Assembly: GCA_015478655.1 (NCBI GenBank)
Contig: JADMIJ010000026.1
Span: 1-46,647, forward strand
Reading direction: 5' to 3'
Source of the DNA: Acidimicrobiales bacterium
Lineage (GTDB): Bacteria > Actinomycetota > Acidimicrobiia > Acidimicrobiales > RAAP-2
DNA length: 46,647 bases
This document shows positions 23,991 through 33,363 of the stretch, in pieces. The number at the start of each line of letters is the position of its first letter. The first letter of the stretch is position 1. The notes below the pieces were generated by a model. The model was not told the DNA's origin. It saw only the letters and a program-made list of their open reading frames with translations, and did not search any database. The position numbers and the translations under genes were made by a program.

Positions 23991-25370
23991 TCACGGACGG
24001 CACGCGAACCGGGTCATTGCCTCCGACACCGTCCCCACCCGGATGAGCTCGATCCCGCCCGGTCCCTCCGGCGACGAGGCCGGAACCACGACTTGATCGA
24101 ACCCCAACCGGGCTGCCTCCTCGAGACGCCTGGGGAGGTTGGTGGCCTGGCGGATCTCGCCCGACAGCCCGACCTCCCCCACGGCGGCCAGGTTGGGAGG
24201 AAGTGCCTTTCCGGCGGCCGAGGAGGCGACGGCCAGCGCCACCGCCAGATCGGCGGCCGGCTCGGTGACCCTGATCCCGCCGGCCACCGAGGCGAACACA
24301 TCCATCGACGGCAACAACAGCCCGGCGTGGCGGCCCAGGACGGCGAGGGTCATGACGAGACGGCCGCCGTCGAGCCCCACCACCGACCGCTTGGCCTGCG
24401 CCTGCCCCATGGGCGTCACCAGGGCCTGCAGTTCCACCAACAGGGTGCGCCGCCCCTGCACCGCCGGGAGCACGACGCCCCCGGGGACCCCCGTCAGGCG
24501 GTCGCCCAACAGCAGCCGGCCGGGATCGTCGACCCGGTTGAGGCCCAGGTCTCCCATCTCGAACAGCCCCAACTCCCCCGTGGGCCCGAACCGGTGCTTC
24601 ACCGCCGACAGGAGGCGGAGGGCGTGGTGACGATCGCCCTCGAAGCTCAGCACGGTGTCCACCATGTGCTCGAGGGTCCGAGGGCCGGCCAAGGCGCCGT
24701 CCTTGGTCACGTGCCCGACCAGGACGGTCGCCACCCGCCGGGACTTGGCCAGGCCCACCAGCTGGTCGGCGCACTCCCGTACCTGCGTCACGCTCCCCGG
24801 CACTCCTGCGGCGCGCCGCTCCCCGGGGACGGCCGGGCTGATGGCGACGGCCTGGATGGAGTCGATGACGACGAGGTCGGGCTCGGACTCGACGACGGCG
24901 GTGATCACCGCACCGATGTCCGTGGCCGAGAGGATGAGCAGCCCGGGCGGTATGGGGCCGAGCCGTTCCGCCCGCAGGCGCACCTGGTGGGCCGACTCCT
25001 CCGCCGACACCAGCAGTACCCGGTGCCCGGCAGCCGCCCGGGCGGCCAGCACCTGGAGGAGAAGAGTCGACTTGCCGATCCCCGGTTCGCCGCCCAGGAG
25101 GGTGACCGAGCCGGGGACCAGCCCCCCGGCGAGGACGCGGTCGAACTCGTCGACCCCTGTCGGCACGGCGACGGCCTCGGACACGTCCACCGAGGACAGC
25201 GGGACGGGCATCATCGAGAGGTCGAGGGCGTCCACGGCCCGGACCAGCGGTCCGAGCTGGGACTCCTCCACCAGGGTGTTCCATTCGCCACACGTGGGGC
25301 AGCGCCCCACCCACCGGGCCGTGGTCGACCCGCAGTCGATGCAGCGGTGGCGCTTCGCCGTCTTGGCCAT
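23991..25370 (-). CDS. radA: DNA repair protein RadA (Sms)
   Basis: The 459-residue product has a Cys4 zinc finger (CIDCGSTTARWVGRCPTC), a RecA-like ATPase with Walker A GGEPGIGKSTLL, the RadA-specific motif KHRFGPTGELG, and a C-terminal Lon-protease-like domain without catalytic residues. RadA acts as a branch-migration helicase in recombination. The N of the classical KNRFG motif is H here. The ATG at 25370 is preceded by TACCAT at 25383-25378 with seven bases between and no Shine-Dalgarno sequence, so leaderless translation is likely. The longer frame upstream lacks RadA homology. Confidence 0.95.
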   Translation of the reverse strand: MAKTAKRHRCIDCGSTTARWVGRCPTCGEWNTLVEESQLGPLVRAVDALDLSMMPVPLSSVDVSEAVAVPTGVDEFDRVLAGGLVPGSVTLLGGEPGIGKSTLLLQVLAARAAAGHRVLLVSAEESAHQVRLRAERLGPIPPGLLILSATDIGAVITAVVESEPDLVVIDSIQAVAISPAVPGERRAAGVPGSVTQVRECADQLVGLAKSRRVATVLVGHVTKDGALAGPRTLEHMVDTVLSFEGDRHHALRLLSAVKHRFGPTGELGLFEMGDLGLNRVDDPGRLLLGDRLTGVPGGVVLPAVQGRRTLLVELQALVTPMGQAQAKRSVVGLDGGRLVMTLAVLGRHAGLLLPSMDVFASVAGGIRVTEPAADLAVALAVASSAAGKALPPNLAAVGEVGLSGEIRQATNLPRRLEEAARLGFDQVVVPASSPEGPGGIELIRVGTVSEAMTRFACRP

Positions 25371-25577
25371 GGCCCCGATGGTAGGGACTGGGTGTGCCGG
25401 AGCGGGTGACCTCCTGTGCGCCGGGCCATCGGGCGCTCCGGCCAGGGACCAACGCCACGGGCTGGCGCTCGCCGGCGCCGTTCGGCTGGCGCTGGTGACC
25501 CCGAGGCGTGAGCCTCCGAGCCGGTCCTTACCGACCGACCCCTCTCGACTCACTCCGCCGGGTCAGTCCCGGCCGGG

Positions 25578-28133
25578 TCAGTCCGCCGAGGAATCGGCGC
25601 CGGCCAGCTCCACGGGAGGAGGCTCGATCCCGTCGATGGCGGTGAAGGTCAGCTGCATCTCGCCGGGGACCAGAGGCGGGGCCCCCTTGACGTCGTAGGC
25701 CGCGGCGGCCTCGGACGTGACCGTCTCCACATCCACGATGATGGTCTCCCCCACCCGGAACTCCTTCCACAGGATGCGTTCCGACAGCGGGTCCTCGATC
25801 ATCTGCTGGATGGCCCGACGCAGCGGCCGCGCCCCCAGCTGGGGGTCGTAACCCTTGTCGGCCAACAGCTGCTTGGCGGGTTGGGTGAGCACGAGGCTCA
25901 GGCCCTGGAGCTCGAGCTGGTTGGACACCCGCTGGATCATGAGGTCCACGATCTCGACCACCTCGACCTTGGACAGCTCGTGGAAGACGACGACCTCGTC
26001 GATGCGGTTGAGGAACTCGGGCCGGAAGTGGGCCTTCAGCGCCTCGTTGACCTTGGCCTTCATCCGCTCGTAGGTGATGGCCTCCGAAGTCTTGGCGAAC
26101 CCGACCGACGACTTGCGGAGATCGGCGGTGCCCAGGTTGGACGTCATGATCAACACGGTGTTCTTGAAGTCGACCGAACGGCCCTGGGCATCGGTGAGGC
26201 GACCATCCTCCAGGATCTGGAGCAGCGTGTTGAACACATCGGCGTGGGCCTTCTCGACCTCGTCGAAGAGCACCACGGAGAAGGGCTTGCGGCGCACCGC
26301 CTCGGTCAGCTGCCCGCCCTCCTCGTAACCGACATAGCCGGGAGGGGAGCCGACCAGGCGGCTCACGGTGTGCTTCTCCATGTACTCGGACATGTCGAGC
26401 TGGATCAACGCGTCCTCATCGTCGAAGAGGAACTCGGCCAGTGTCTTGGCCAGCTCCGTCTTGCCGACGCCGGTCGGCCCCAGGAAGATGAACGACCCGC
26501 TGGGCCGCTTGGGGTCCTTCAGACCGGCACGGGTGCGACGGATCGACCGGGCCAGGGCGGCGATGGCGGGCTCCTGTCCGATGACCCGCTTGTGCAGCTC
26601 GTCCTCCATGCGGAGCAGCTTGGCCGTCTCCTCCTCAGTGAGCCGGTAGACGGGGATGCCCGTCCAGTTGGCCAACACCTCGGCGATGACCTCTTCGTCG
26701 ACCACGTCGAACAGGTCGACGCCCTCGGCGCGCCACTCGGCCTCCATGGCCTCTTTGCGGTCGAGGCGGTCCTTCTCCTGCTCGGCGAGCTTCTTCGCCT
26801 GGTCGAACGCCTGCTTCTCGATGGCCGCTTCCTTGTCGGCGCGGAGGCGGGTGATGTCCTCTTCGAGCTTCTTGTAGGCCGGAGGCGTGGTCATCCGGCG
26901 GATGCGCAAGCGGCTGCCGGCCTCGTCGATCAGGTCGATCGCCTTGTCCGGCAGGTACCGGTCGGCCAGATAGCGGTCGGCCAGGTTGGCCGCGGCCACC
27001 AGTGCCTGGTCGGTGATGGTCACGGCGTGGTGGGACTCGTACCGGTCGCGCAAGCCCTTGAGGATCTCGATGGTGAGGGCCACATTGGGCTGCTCCACCT
27101 TGATGGGCTGGAAGCGCCGCTCGAGGGCGGCGTCCTTCTCCAGGTGCTTGCGGTACTCGTCGATGGTGGTGGCCCCGATGGTCTGCAACTCGCCGCGAGC
27201 CAGCATCGGCTTGAGGATGGAGGCGGCGTCGATGGCGCCCTCCGCGGCTCCTGCTCCCACCAGGGTGTGGAGCTCATCGATGAACAGGACGATGTCCCCG
27301 CGCGTGCGGATCTCCTTCAGCACCTTCTTCAGGCGCTCCTCGAAGTCGCCGCGGTACCGGCTGCCCGCCACCAGGGCGCCGAGGTCGAGGGTGTACAGCT
27401 GCTTGCCGGTCAGCGTCTCGGGGACGTCGTCGGCCACGATCCTCTGGGCCAGGCCCTCGACGATGGCGGTCTTGCCGACGCCGGGCTCGCCGATGAGCAC
27501 CGGGTTGTTCTTGGTGCGGCGCGACAGCACCTGCATGACCCGCTCGATCTCCTTCTCACGGCCGATGACCGGATCGAGCTTGTGATCCCGGGCCAGTGCC
27601 GTGAGGTTCCGGCCGAACTGATCGAGCACCGGCGAACCGGTGGGTGCGTCCGAGGACTGGGAGCCCGGCGCCCCGGCGCCCACCGACTCCTTGCCCTGAT
27701 AGCCGGACAGCAGTTGGATGACCTGCTGGCGGACCCGCGGAAGGTCGGCGCCCAGACTCTGTAGTACTTGGGCCGCCACGCCCTCGCCCTCGCGGACCAG
27801 TCCAAGGAGCATGTGCTCGGTTCCGATGTAGCTGTGGCCCAGCTGCAGCGCTTCGCGCAGCGAGAGCTCGAGGACCTTCTTGGCCCTGGGGGTGAAGGGG
27901 GGGGACCCGGTCGGCGCGGTGCCGGCGAGCCCGATGGTCTCCTCGACCTTCTCCCGCACCGCCTCCAGCGAGACGCCCAATGACTCCAGCGCCTTGGCCG
28001 CGACGCCCTCACCCTCGTGGATCAGGCCCAGGAGGATGTGCTCAGTGCCGATGAAGCTGTGGTTGAGCAGGCGCGCCTCCTCCTGTGCGAGCACAAGAAC
28101 TCGACGAGCCCGGTCTGTAAATCTCTCGAACAC
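25578..28133 (-). CDS. clpC: ATP-dependent Clp protease ATPase subunit ClpC
   Basis: ClpC unfolds substrates for ClpP and is usually essential in actinobacteria. The 851-residue length is normal. It has two N-terminal Clp repeats ([19 protein letters not shown] and [20 protein letters not shown]). AAA domain 1 has [13 protein letters not shown] and VLFIDELH. A middle UVR-type coiled region ([17 protein letters not shown]) follows. AAA domain 2 has [26 protein letters not shown] and the [14 protein letters not shown] pore loop. The C-terminal D2-small domain ends in an acidic tail. lsr2 and lysS, its neighbours in mycobacteria, are absent. The 207-base gap downstream to radA shows no gene. Confidence 0.97.
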   Translation of the reverse strand: MFERFTDRARRVLVLAQEEARLLNHSFIGTEHILLGLIHEGEGVAAKALESLGVSLEAVREKVEETIGLAGTAPTGSPPFTPRAKKVLELSLREALQLGHSYIGTEHMLLGLVREGEGVAAQVLQSLGADLPRVRQQVIQLLSGYQGKESVGAGAPGSQSSDAPTGSPVLDQFGRNLTALARDHKLDPVIGREKEIERVMQVLSRRTKNNPVLIGEPGVGKTAIVEGLAQRIVADDVPETLTGKQLYTLDLGALVAGSRYRGDFEERLKKVLKEIRTRGDIVLFIDELHTLVGAGAAEGAIDAASILKPMLARGELQTIGATTIDEYRKHLEKDAALERRFQPIKVEQPNVALTIEILKGLRDRYESHHAVTITDQALVAAANLADRYLADRYLPDKAIDLIDEAGSRLRIRRMTTPPAYKKLEEDITRLRADKEAAIEKQAFDQAKKLAEQEKDRLDRKEAMEAEWRAEGVDLFDVVDEEVIAEVLANWTGIPVYRLTEEETAKLLRMEDELHKRVIGQEPAIAALARSIRRTRAGLKDPKRPSGSFIFLGPTGVGKTELAKTLAEFLFDDEDALIQLDMSEYMEKHTVSRLVGSPPGYVGYEEGGQLTEAVRRKPFSVVLFDEVEKAHADVFNTLLQILEDGRLTDAQGRSVDFKNTVLIMTSNLGTADLRKSSVGFAKTSEAITYERMKAKVNEALKAHFRPEFLNRIDEVVVFHELSKVEVVEIVDLMIQRVSNQLELQGLSLVLTQPAKQLLADKGYDPQLGARPLRRAIQQMIEDPLSERILWKEFRVGETIIVDVETVTSEAAAAYDVKGAPPLVPGEMQLTFTAIDGIEPPPVELAGADSSAD

Positions 28134-28224
28134 TCCACCGCCTCCATCCGCGGTCAGTAACTGAAGCGAAGTCTACAGGTGCCACTGGGTCACGCACCCC
28201 CACGGCTCCATTTCCAGGGGCTTT

Positions 28225-28253
28225 TTTCAGTCATCGGCATCCGCGCCTATCGT
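28225..28253 (+). promoter_or_regulatory. Probable promoter of the polyprenyl diphosphate synthase gene
   Basis: TTTCAG (28225-28230) and TATCGT (28248-28253) are 17 bases apart, with the GTG start ten bases after the -10 box. The divergent clpC start is 92 bases upstream of the -35 box. Confidence 0.45.
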
Positions 28254-28262
28254 CTGTAGGAA

Positions 28263-29240
28263 GTGAACGTTGTAGAGCTCCTCGAGCTTCCCGCTCTCGA
28301 AGATCAGCTCAAGCGGCTCGAGCCCCTGCTCGTCGAGTCGGTGGTGACCGGCGACGGCTTCCTGGACGACGTCACCACCCATCTGCTGGCTGCCGGCGGC
28401 AAGCGGCTGCGGCCGGTCCTGGCCCTGGCCACGGCCACTGCCGGGACCGGGGAGGCCACCCGCGAGGACCTCCTGGGCGCCGTGGCCGTCGAGCTCGTCC
28501 ACCTGGCCTCGCTCTACCACGATGACGTCATGGACGAGGCCACCGTCCGCCGGAACGTCGAGAGTGTGAATGCTCGGTTCGGGAACCTGGTGGCCATCGT
28601 CGCCGGCGACTTCCTGCTGGCCCGATCGGCGGAGATCGCCGCCGGATTGGGCACCGAGATCGCCGGGCTCTTGGCCGCCACGCTCGGTGAGCTCTGCCGG
28701 GGCCAGGTGGCCGAGGTGCAGGCCGCCTATCAGGTCGACCGGAGCCAGGATGACTACTCGACGGCGATCGCCGGCAAGACGGCGTCGCTGATGTCCACCT
28801 CGTGCCGGATCGGGGCCCTCACCGGCGGTCTGCCCCGCCAGCAGGTGGAAGCCCTCACCTCCTTCGGCCGCTCCTTCGGCATGGTCTTCCAGGTGCGCGA
28901 CGACATCCTCGACGTCGTGGGGAGCGAAGCGGAGCTCGGCAAGCCGGCCGGGCAGGATCTGGCGGAGGGGATCTACACCCTGCCCGTGCTGTTAACCCTG
29001 GTCGACCCGGTGGCCGGCCCCGAACTGCGTCCGCTGCTGGGTCAGCCCCTGGGCCAGCCCGAGCGGGACAAGGCGCGGTCCATCGTGGCTGAATCAGGCG
29101 GCATCGGGGGCTCGTTGGTGGTGGCCCGGCAGTACGCCGAGCGGGCTGCCACGGCGGCCCTGGCCGGGGCGCCACCGAGGTTGGCCGCCAGCCTGGGCAC
29201 CCTGGCCCACTCGCTGGTCGACGACCTGCCCACCGGCTGA
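28263..29240 (+). CDS. Trans-polyprenyl diphosphate synthase
   Basis: The 325-residue product has GGKRLRPVL, the first Asp-rich motif in LYHDDVMDEA (DDxxD) with RRN after it, a QVAE/GKTASL region, and the second Asp-rich motif in VRDDILDVVG. It elongates allylic diphosphates with isopentenyl diphosphate, probably to the menaquinone side chain. The chain length is set by residues before the first motif (VHLASLYHDD) and I do not call it. The start is GTG. ispD and ispF upstream on the other strand supply its substrate. Convergent with a small secreted protein. Confidence 0.92.
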   Translation: MNVVELLELPALEDQLKRLEPLLVESVVTGDGFLDDVTTHLLAAGGKRLRPVLALATATAGTGEATREDLLGAVAVELVHLASLYHDDVMDEATVRRNVESVNARFGNLVAIVAGDFLLARSAEIAAGLGTEIAGLLAATLGELCRGQVAEVQAAYQVDRSQDDYSTAIAGKTASLMSTSCRIGALTGGLPRQQVEALTSFGRSFGMVFQVRDDILDVVGSEAELGKPAGQDLAEGIYTLPVLLTLVDPVAGPELRPLLGQPLGQPERDKARSIVAESGGIGGSLVVARQYAERAATAALAGAPPRLAASLGTLAHSLVDDLPTG

Positions 29241-29268
29241 ACCCCGCCCTGCCATGGGCCGGTGGTGA

Positions 29269-29670
29269 TCAGGCCTGGGCCACCGAACCGGCGGGCAGCC
29301 CACTGGTGGTGCTCGGTGCCGCCACCTGACATTTGGCCTCGATGTTCGCCGCCCGCTTGGCCAACCGGGCCTTGAACTTCGTGCTCTCGAAGCGGGCGAT
29401 CCGCTTGTAGAGGCGGTCAGCCCGCTTCGTGTTGCCGGCCTTGGCCGCCTTGGCCTCGGCGGCGTGCAGCTTCGGCAGCCCGGCGGCGATATCGGCCTCG
29501 GTCTTCTGGATGCGGGTCAGCGCCTTGGTGGCATTGGCGCAGTTGAAGTGACGCCCGGCCTTGGGAGTCGCACTGGCCGCCCCAGCGACGCCGCCCATCC
29601 CGAGCGTCAGCACGCCGAGCGCCACCACGCCGGTCACGACCTTCCTGGTTGCGAGCATCGGTAGTTTCAT
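29269..29670 (-). CDS. Small secreted helical protein of unknown function
   Basis: The 133-residue product has a clean signal peptide: MKLPMLATRKVV, a hydrophobic core, then GVAGAASA with likely cleavage near residue 32. The mature part of about 100 residues is rich in Ala and Lys and looks like two or three amphipathic helices. One Cys lies near each end (FNCANA and EAKCQVA), possibly forming a disulfide. A GGAGGT precedes the ATG. I do not recognise the family. The 206 bases upstream hold a hairpin, a TAACAT -10 box (29760-29755) and a spaced direct repeat. Confidence 0.75.
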   Translation of the reverse strand: MKLPMLATRKVVTGVVALGVLTLGMGGVAGAASATPKAGRHFNCANATKALTRIQKTEADIAAGLPKLHAAEAKAAKAGNTKRADRLYKRIARFESTKFKARLAKRAANIEAKCQVAAPSTTSGLPAGSVAQA

Positions 29671-29692
29671 GGGTGTGCCACCTCCACAATGA

Positions 29693-29709
29693 GGCCGGTC
29701 ATTCCGGCC
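29693..29709 (-). promoter_or_regulatory. Leader hairpin of the small secreted protein gene
   Basis: GGCCGG (29693-29698) and CCGGCC (29704-29709) form a perfect 6-bp stem with loop TCATT. It lies inside the predicted leader, 10-15 bases before the GGAGGT ribosome-binding site. It could affect mRNA stability or translation. Confidence 0.4.
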
Positions 29710-29805
29710 CGCATCACCGTTATCGCCGACAGATGTGAGCGATCCATGACGCGCATGTTAGGGGCCTTTGGGGCCGTTTCCCGGTCGGTTCCGGCATTCG
29801 ATAGG

Positions 29806-29840
29806 GCACCACGTGGAGTGGTTAAGCGCCACGTGGAGTG
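29806..29840. repeat. Two CCACGTGG boxes exactly 20 bp apart
   Basis: GCACCACGTGGAGTG (29806-29820) and GCGCCACGTGGAGTG (29826-29840) are direct repeats matching at 14 of 15 positions, each centred on the palindrome CCACGTGG. The 20-bp period puts them on one face of the helix. Relative to the TAACAT -10 box of the secreted protein gene they lie at about -58 to -92, an activator position. They are also downstream of the coaX stop. Confidence 0.6.
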
Positions 29841-29876
29841 ACGGAGCGGCGACCTCGACCACCCTCGACCCGACCC

Positions 29877-30719
29877 TCAGTCGCCCCTGGAAGGTGGCAG
29901 GGTGGGCGAGTTCCGGTCGAAGATGATGCGGAGGCCGTGGAGGGTGAGCCAGGGCTCCACGTACTCGATCTCCTCGGAGTAGGGCGAGATGAGCTCGGAC
30001 AGGCCCCCGGTCGCCACCACGGTGCACTCGCCGAGGACGGCCGTGAACCGCCGGCACAAGCCGTCGACCTGGCCCGCGAACCCGTAGAGGGCACCGGACT
30101 GGATCGACTCCACGGTCGACTTGCCGATGACGCTCCTGGGCTCCACCAGCTCGACTCGCCGGAGTGCGGCGGCGTGGGCGAACAGGGCGTCCAGACTGAT
30201 GGCCACGCCCGGGGTGATGGCCCCGCCGAGGTATTCGCCGGCGGCCGAGATCGCATCGAAGGTGGTGGCGGTGCCCAGGTCGACCACGACGCACGGCCCG
30301 CCGAACAGATCGTGGGCGCCCACTGCGTTGGCGATCCGGTCGGCCCCGACCTCCTTCGGGTTGTCGTAGAGGATGGGCATCCCGCTCTTCACGCCGGGCT
30401 CGAGGACCACGGCGGGAACGTTGAACCAGCGCGCCACCATCTGGCGCAGGTTGGCCGTCACCAGCGGGACCGATGAGGTCACGGCGATGCCCGAGACGGA
30501 GTGGTCGATGTCCAGTCCGTCGAGGTCGAGCAGTTGGGTGAGCAGGAGGGCGTGCTCGTCGGCGGTCCGCTCGGCCACGGTGGACAGCCGCCAGTGATGG
30601 GCCAGGCCGGTGGGCTCGTTGCCGTCACGCGGCCCGGTGTCGCCGAGGGGTGCGCTGAGATCATCGGCGAACAGCCCGACGACCGTCTCGGTGTTGCCGA
30701 CATCGATGGCGAGGAGCAT
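29877..30719 (-). CDS. coaX: Type III pantothenate kinase
   Basis: CoaX phosphorylates pantothenate, the first step to coenzyme A. The 280-residue product begins LLAIDVGNTETVVGLF (phosphate loop 1), then shows VGADRIANAVGA, VVVDLGTATTFDAI and GGAITPGVAISLDALF, all family motifs. The ATG at 30719 comes two bases after the nadC stop, with GGAGG inside the end of nadC, so it is the last gene of the operon. panC upstream makes its substrate. Confidence 0.95.
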   Translation of the reverse strand: MLLAIDVGNTETVVGLFADDLSAPLGDTGPRDGNEPTGLAHHWRLSTVAERTADEHALLLTQLLDLDGLDIDHSVSGIAVTSSVPLVTANLRQMVARWFNVPAVVLEPGVKSGMPILYDNPKEVGADRIANAVGAHDLFGGPCVVVDLGTATTFDAISAAGEYLGGAITPGVAISLDALFAHAAALRRVELVEPRSVIGKSTVESIQSGALYGFAGQVDGLCRRFTAVLGECTVVATGGLSELISPYSEEIEYVEPWLTLHGLRIIFDRNSPTLPPSRGD

Positions 30720-30721
30720 GG

Positions 30722-31636
30722 TCAGCCTCCCCGGCCGACGTCCGTCGGCAGATCGAATCCCAGATCGAGCACGGGCGCCGAGTGGGTGAGGGCCCCCACC
30801 GACACCCAGTCGGCGCCGGCCGCCGCCAGCAGGTGGGCGCTCTCGATGCTCACCCCACCCGACACCTCGACCAGCGCCCCGGTACCGGCCGCGTGCACCT
30901 GGGCCGCGCACACCGCCACCTGCTCGGGCCCCATGTTGTCGAGCATCACCACCGAGGCCCCCGCCGTCACGGCCTCGGCGGCCTGCTCGGCCCGGTCGCA
31001 CTCCACTTCAACCATCCGGCCCGGCCACAGTTGCCTGGCCCTGGCCACCGCCTCGGCGATGGAGACGCCACCGAGGTGGTTGTCCTTGACCAGCACGGCG
31101 TCGGAGAGTCCGCCCCGGTGGTTGTGGCCGCCCCCGGCGCGGACTGCGGCCTTCTCGAGCGAGCGCAGGCCCGGTGTGGTCTTGCGGGTGTCCAGCACCC
31201 GGGTGGCGGGGCTGGCGGCGGCGACGGCATCGACGTACCTGCGGGTGAGGGTGGCGATCCCCGAGAGGTGACCGAGGAAGTTGAGCGCGGTCCGCTCGGC
31301 GGTGAGGATGGACCGGAGCGACCCAGTCACCACCGCCAGCACGTCCCCGGGTTGCACCGGGTCCCCGTCCTCCACCCGCCACTCCGCCCGCAGCGTGGGG
31401 TCGATCTGCACGAACGTCTCGAGGGCGCAGGCCCGGCCGGCGATGATCCCGTGGGCCCGGCTGGCGATGCGGACGGACGCCACCGCCTGGGCCGGTACCA
31501 GGGCCGCGGTCAGGTCTCCGAGAGGAGTGAGGTCCTCGGCGATGGCGCGGGCCACAGCGTCCACCACCGCGGCCCTCGGCGGCTCGGAGGGGCGTGCCGT
31601 CCCCACCAGGGCCCGCGATTCGCCGGGCGCCGTCAA
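30722..31636 (-). CDS. nadC: Nicotinate-nucleotide diphosphorylase (quinolinate phosphoribosyltransferase)
   Basis: NadC converts quinolinate and PRPP to nicotinate mononucleotide. The 304-residue product shows LTAERTALNFLGHLSGIAT, VLDTRKTTPGLRSLEKAAVRAGGGHNHR, LVKDNH, VEVEC and VEVSGGVS, the full family pattern including the His/Arg/Lys substrate ligands. The TTG start overlaps the nadB stop (TTGA, 31633-31636). It lies between nadB and coaX. nadA, the quinolinate synthase, is not in the window. Confidence 0.95.
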   Translation of the reverse strand: MTAPGESRALVGTARPSEPPRAAVVDAVARAIAEDLTPLGDLTAALVPAQAVASVRIASRAHGIIAGRACALETFVQIDPTLRAEWRVEDGDPVQPGDVLAVVTGSLRSILTAERTALNFLGHLSGIATLTRRYVDAVAAASPATRVLDTRKTTPGLRSLEKAAVRAGGGHNHRGGLSDAVLVKDNHLGGVSIAEAVARARQLWPGRMVEVECDRAEQAAEAVTAGASVVMLDNMGPEQVAVCAAQVHAAGTGALVEVSGGVSIESAHLLAAAGADWVSVGALTHSAPVLDLGFDLPTDVGRGG

Positions 31637-33357
31637 GGGCCGGACGTCCCGGTGACAGGCCCCGACCCTGGGGTCTGCTCCGAGACCGGGAGTCCGCGCA
31701 GTACGGCGACGCCGTCCCCGGTGTGGACGATGCGCCGGCGCCAGAAGTCCGAGGCCTCCGGGTGGTCGCTGCGGGCATGCGCTCCCCGTGTCTCGCAGCG
31801 CACGGTGGCCGATCGGAGGAGGCTCCGCGCCGCGGTGACCAGGTTGACCAGCTCGCCCTGGGCCCGATCAGCCGGCGTCCCCGTACCGATGGCGGCCCCG
31901 ATGGCATCCACCACCTCTCCCGCCCCGGCCAGCGACTCGGCGCTCCGGACGACGCCGGCGCCCTCGATCATGCACCGCTGCAGCTCGTCTCGGGTCTTGA
32001 TCACATCCGAGACCGGGTCCTGCGCCACGGGGCCCGGCGTCGCCCTCGACGTCGCGGCTGTGGCCCAGGGCGCGGCCATTGCCGGATCGACCCGTTCCCG
32101 GTCCCCGGCCAGGAAGGCGCGCATGGCCCCGGTCGGAACCGGTCCCTTCGAACCGGCCATGATCGATTCGGCCAGCCGGGCCCCGAACACCATGCCCTCC
32201 AACAACGAATTGGAAGCCAATCGATTGGCACCGTGCACCCCGGTGCAGGCCACCTCGCCCGCGGCCCACAGGCCGCCGAGGGCGGTGGCCCCGGACAGGT
32301 CGGTGAGGACGCCGCCGGACAGGTAGTGGGCGGCGGGGGCGATGGGCAGCCAGTCACGCGACGGGTCCAGACCGATGGCGTGGAGCGAGGCGGCGATGGT
32401 GGGAAACCGGGCGTCGAACGAGGCCAGGGCGGTGGCGTCGAGCCACAGGCTCTCGACGCCCTGCAGCCGCATCCGCTCGGCCATGGCCCGGCTGACCACG
32501 TCCCGCGGCGCCAGCTCGTCCACGAAGCGCTCCCCGTGGGCGTCGCGCAGCAGGGCACCGTGCCCCCGCAGGGCCTCGGAGAGCAGCGGCCGGGGCATGG
32601 CCGGATGATGGAGGGCGGTCGGGTGGAACTGCATGAACTCCACGTCGGCCACCGGCACGCCGGCTCGCAGGGCCATGGCCAGGCCGTCGGCCGTAGCCTC
32701 GGCCGGGTTGGTGGTCACCGCGAACAGCTGCCCGGCTCCGCCCGTGGCCAACACCGTCTCCTCGGCCCGCACCTCGACCACCCGACCCTCGGCGCTCAGC
32801 GCGCGCACGCCGGCGCAGCGTCCCCCCTCCACCAGCAGATCAAGGGCGAACCACTCCTCGAGGACGGCGGCGGCGCTGGCCCGGGTGGCGTCGACCAGGG
32901 CCCGCTCGACCTCGGCCCCGGTGGCGGCGCCCCCGGCGTGGACCACCCGCGCCGTGGAGTGGCCGCCCTCGCGAGCCAGATCCAGCGCCCCGCCAGGCCG
33001 GCGGTCGAAGACCGCACCCATGGCGATCAGCTCGCGGACCCGGGACGGGCCCTCGTCGACCAGGGTCCGCACCGCATCGGAGTCGCACAGGCCGGCTCCG
33101 GCGGCCAGGGTGTCGGCCAGGTGGAGATCGGTCGAGTCCTCGTCGCCGCCGAGAACCGCCGCCACCCCACCCTGGGCCCACCGCGTCGCCGACTGGGACA
33201 GCTCGGCCTTGGTCAGGACACCGACACGCAGACCGGCGGCTCCGCGACCGGTAGAGGAAAGCGGGGCGGCCAACCGGACGGCAGCCGACAGGCCGGCGAC
33301 TCCGCTCCCCAGGACCAGGACGTCGAGCGGGGCCGGAGCCACACCGGAGTCAACCAC
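31633..33357 (-). CDS. nadB: L-aspartate oxidase
   Basis: NadB oxidises L-aspartate to iminoaspartate with FAD. The 574-residue product has the dinucleotide motif VLVLGSGVAGLSAAVRLA. SATRWAQGGVAAVL and a HSTARVVHAGG region follow, then VEFMQFHPTAL and YLSGGVLTDLSG. NRLASNSLLEGMVFGAR is the FAD signature and is followed by a C-terminal helical domain. The GTG lies six bases after the panC stop. It supplies NadA/NadC; nadA must be elsewhere. Confidence 0.96.
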   Translation of the reverse strand: MVDSGVAPAPLDVLVLGSGVAGLSAAVRLAAPLSSTGRGAAGLRVGVLTKAELSQSATRWAQGGVAAVLGGDEDSTDLHLADTLAAGAGLCDSDAVRTLVDEGPSRVRELIAMGAVFDRRPGGALDLAREGGHSTARVVHAGGAATGAEVERALVDATRASAAAVLEEWFALDLLVEGGRCAGVRALSAEGRVVEVRAEETVLATGGAGQLFAVTTNPAEATADGLAMALRAGVPVADVEFMQFHPTALHHPAMPRPLLSEALRGHGALLRDAHGERFVDELAPRDVVSRAMAERMRLQGVESLWLDATALASFDARFPTIAASLHAIGLDPSRDWLPIAPAAHYLSGGVLTDLSGATALGGLWAAGEVACTGVHGANRLASNSLLEGMVFGARLAESIMAGSKGPVPTGAMRAFLAGDRERVDPAMAAPWATAATSRATPGPVAQDPVSDVIKTRDELQRCMIEGAGVVRSAESLAGAGEVVDAIGAAIGTGTPADRAQGELVNLVTAARSLLRSATVRCETRGAHARSDHPEASDFWRRRIVHTGDGVAVLRGLPVSEQTPGSGPVTGTSGP

Positions 33358-33363
33358 GCCGGG

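Noticed and set aside
25881..27764. 627-codon + strand frame opposite clpC
   Set aside because: Low-complexity, Leu/Gly/Asp-rich antisense of ClpC with no recognisable motif.
28134..28262. ClgR-type operator upstream of clpC
   Set aside because: A TTCGCT half is present at some distance from GCGG, but the spacing and second half do not match the known motif well enough.
29761..29776. GGGGCC-TTT-GGGGCC-like direct repeat as an operator
   Set aside because: Short GC-rich repeats like this are expected by chance in this composition; no promoter geometry supports it.
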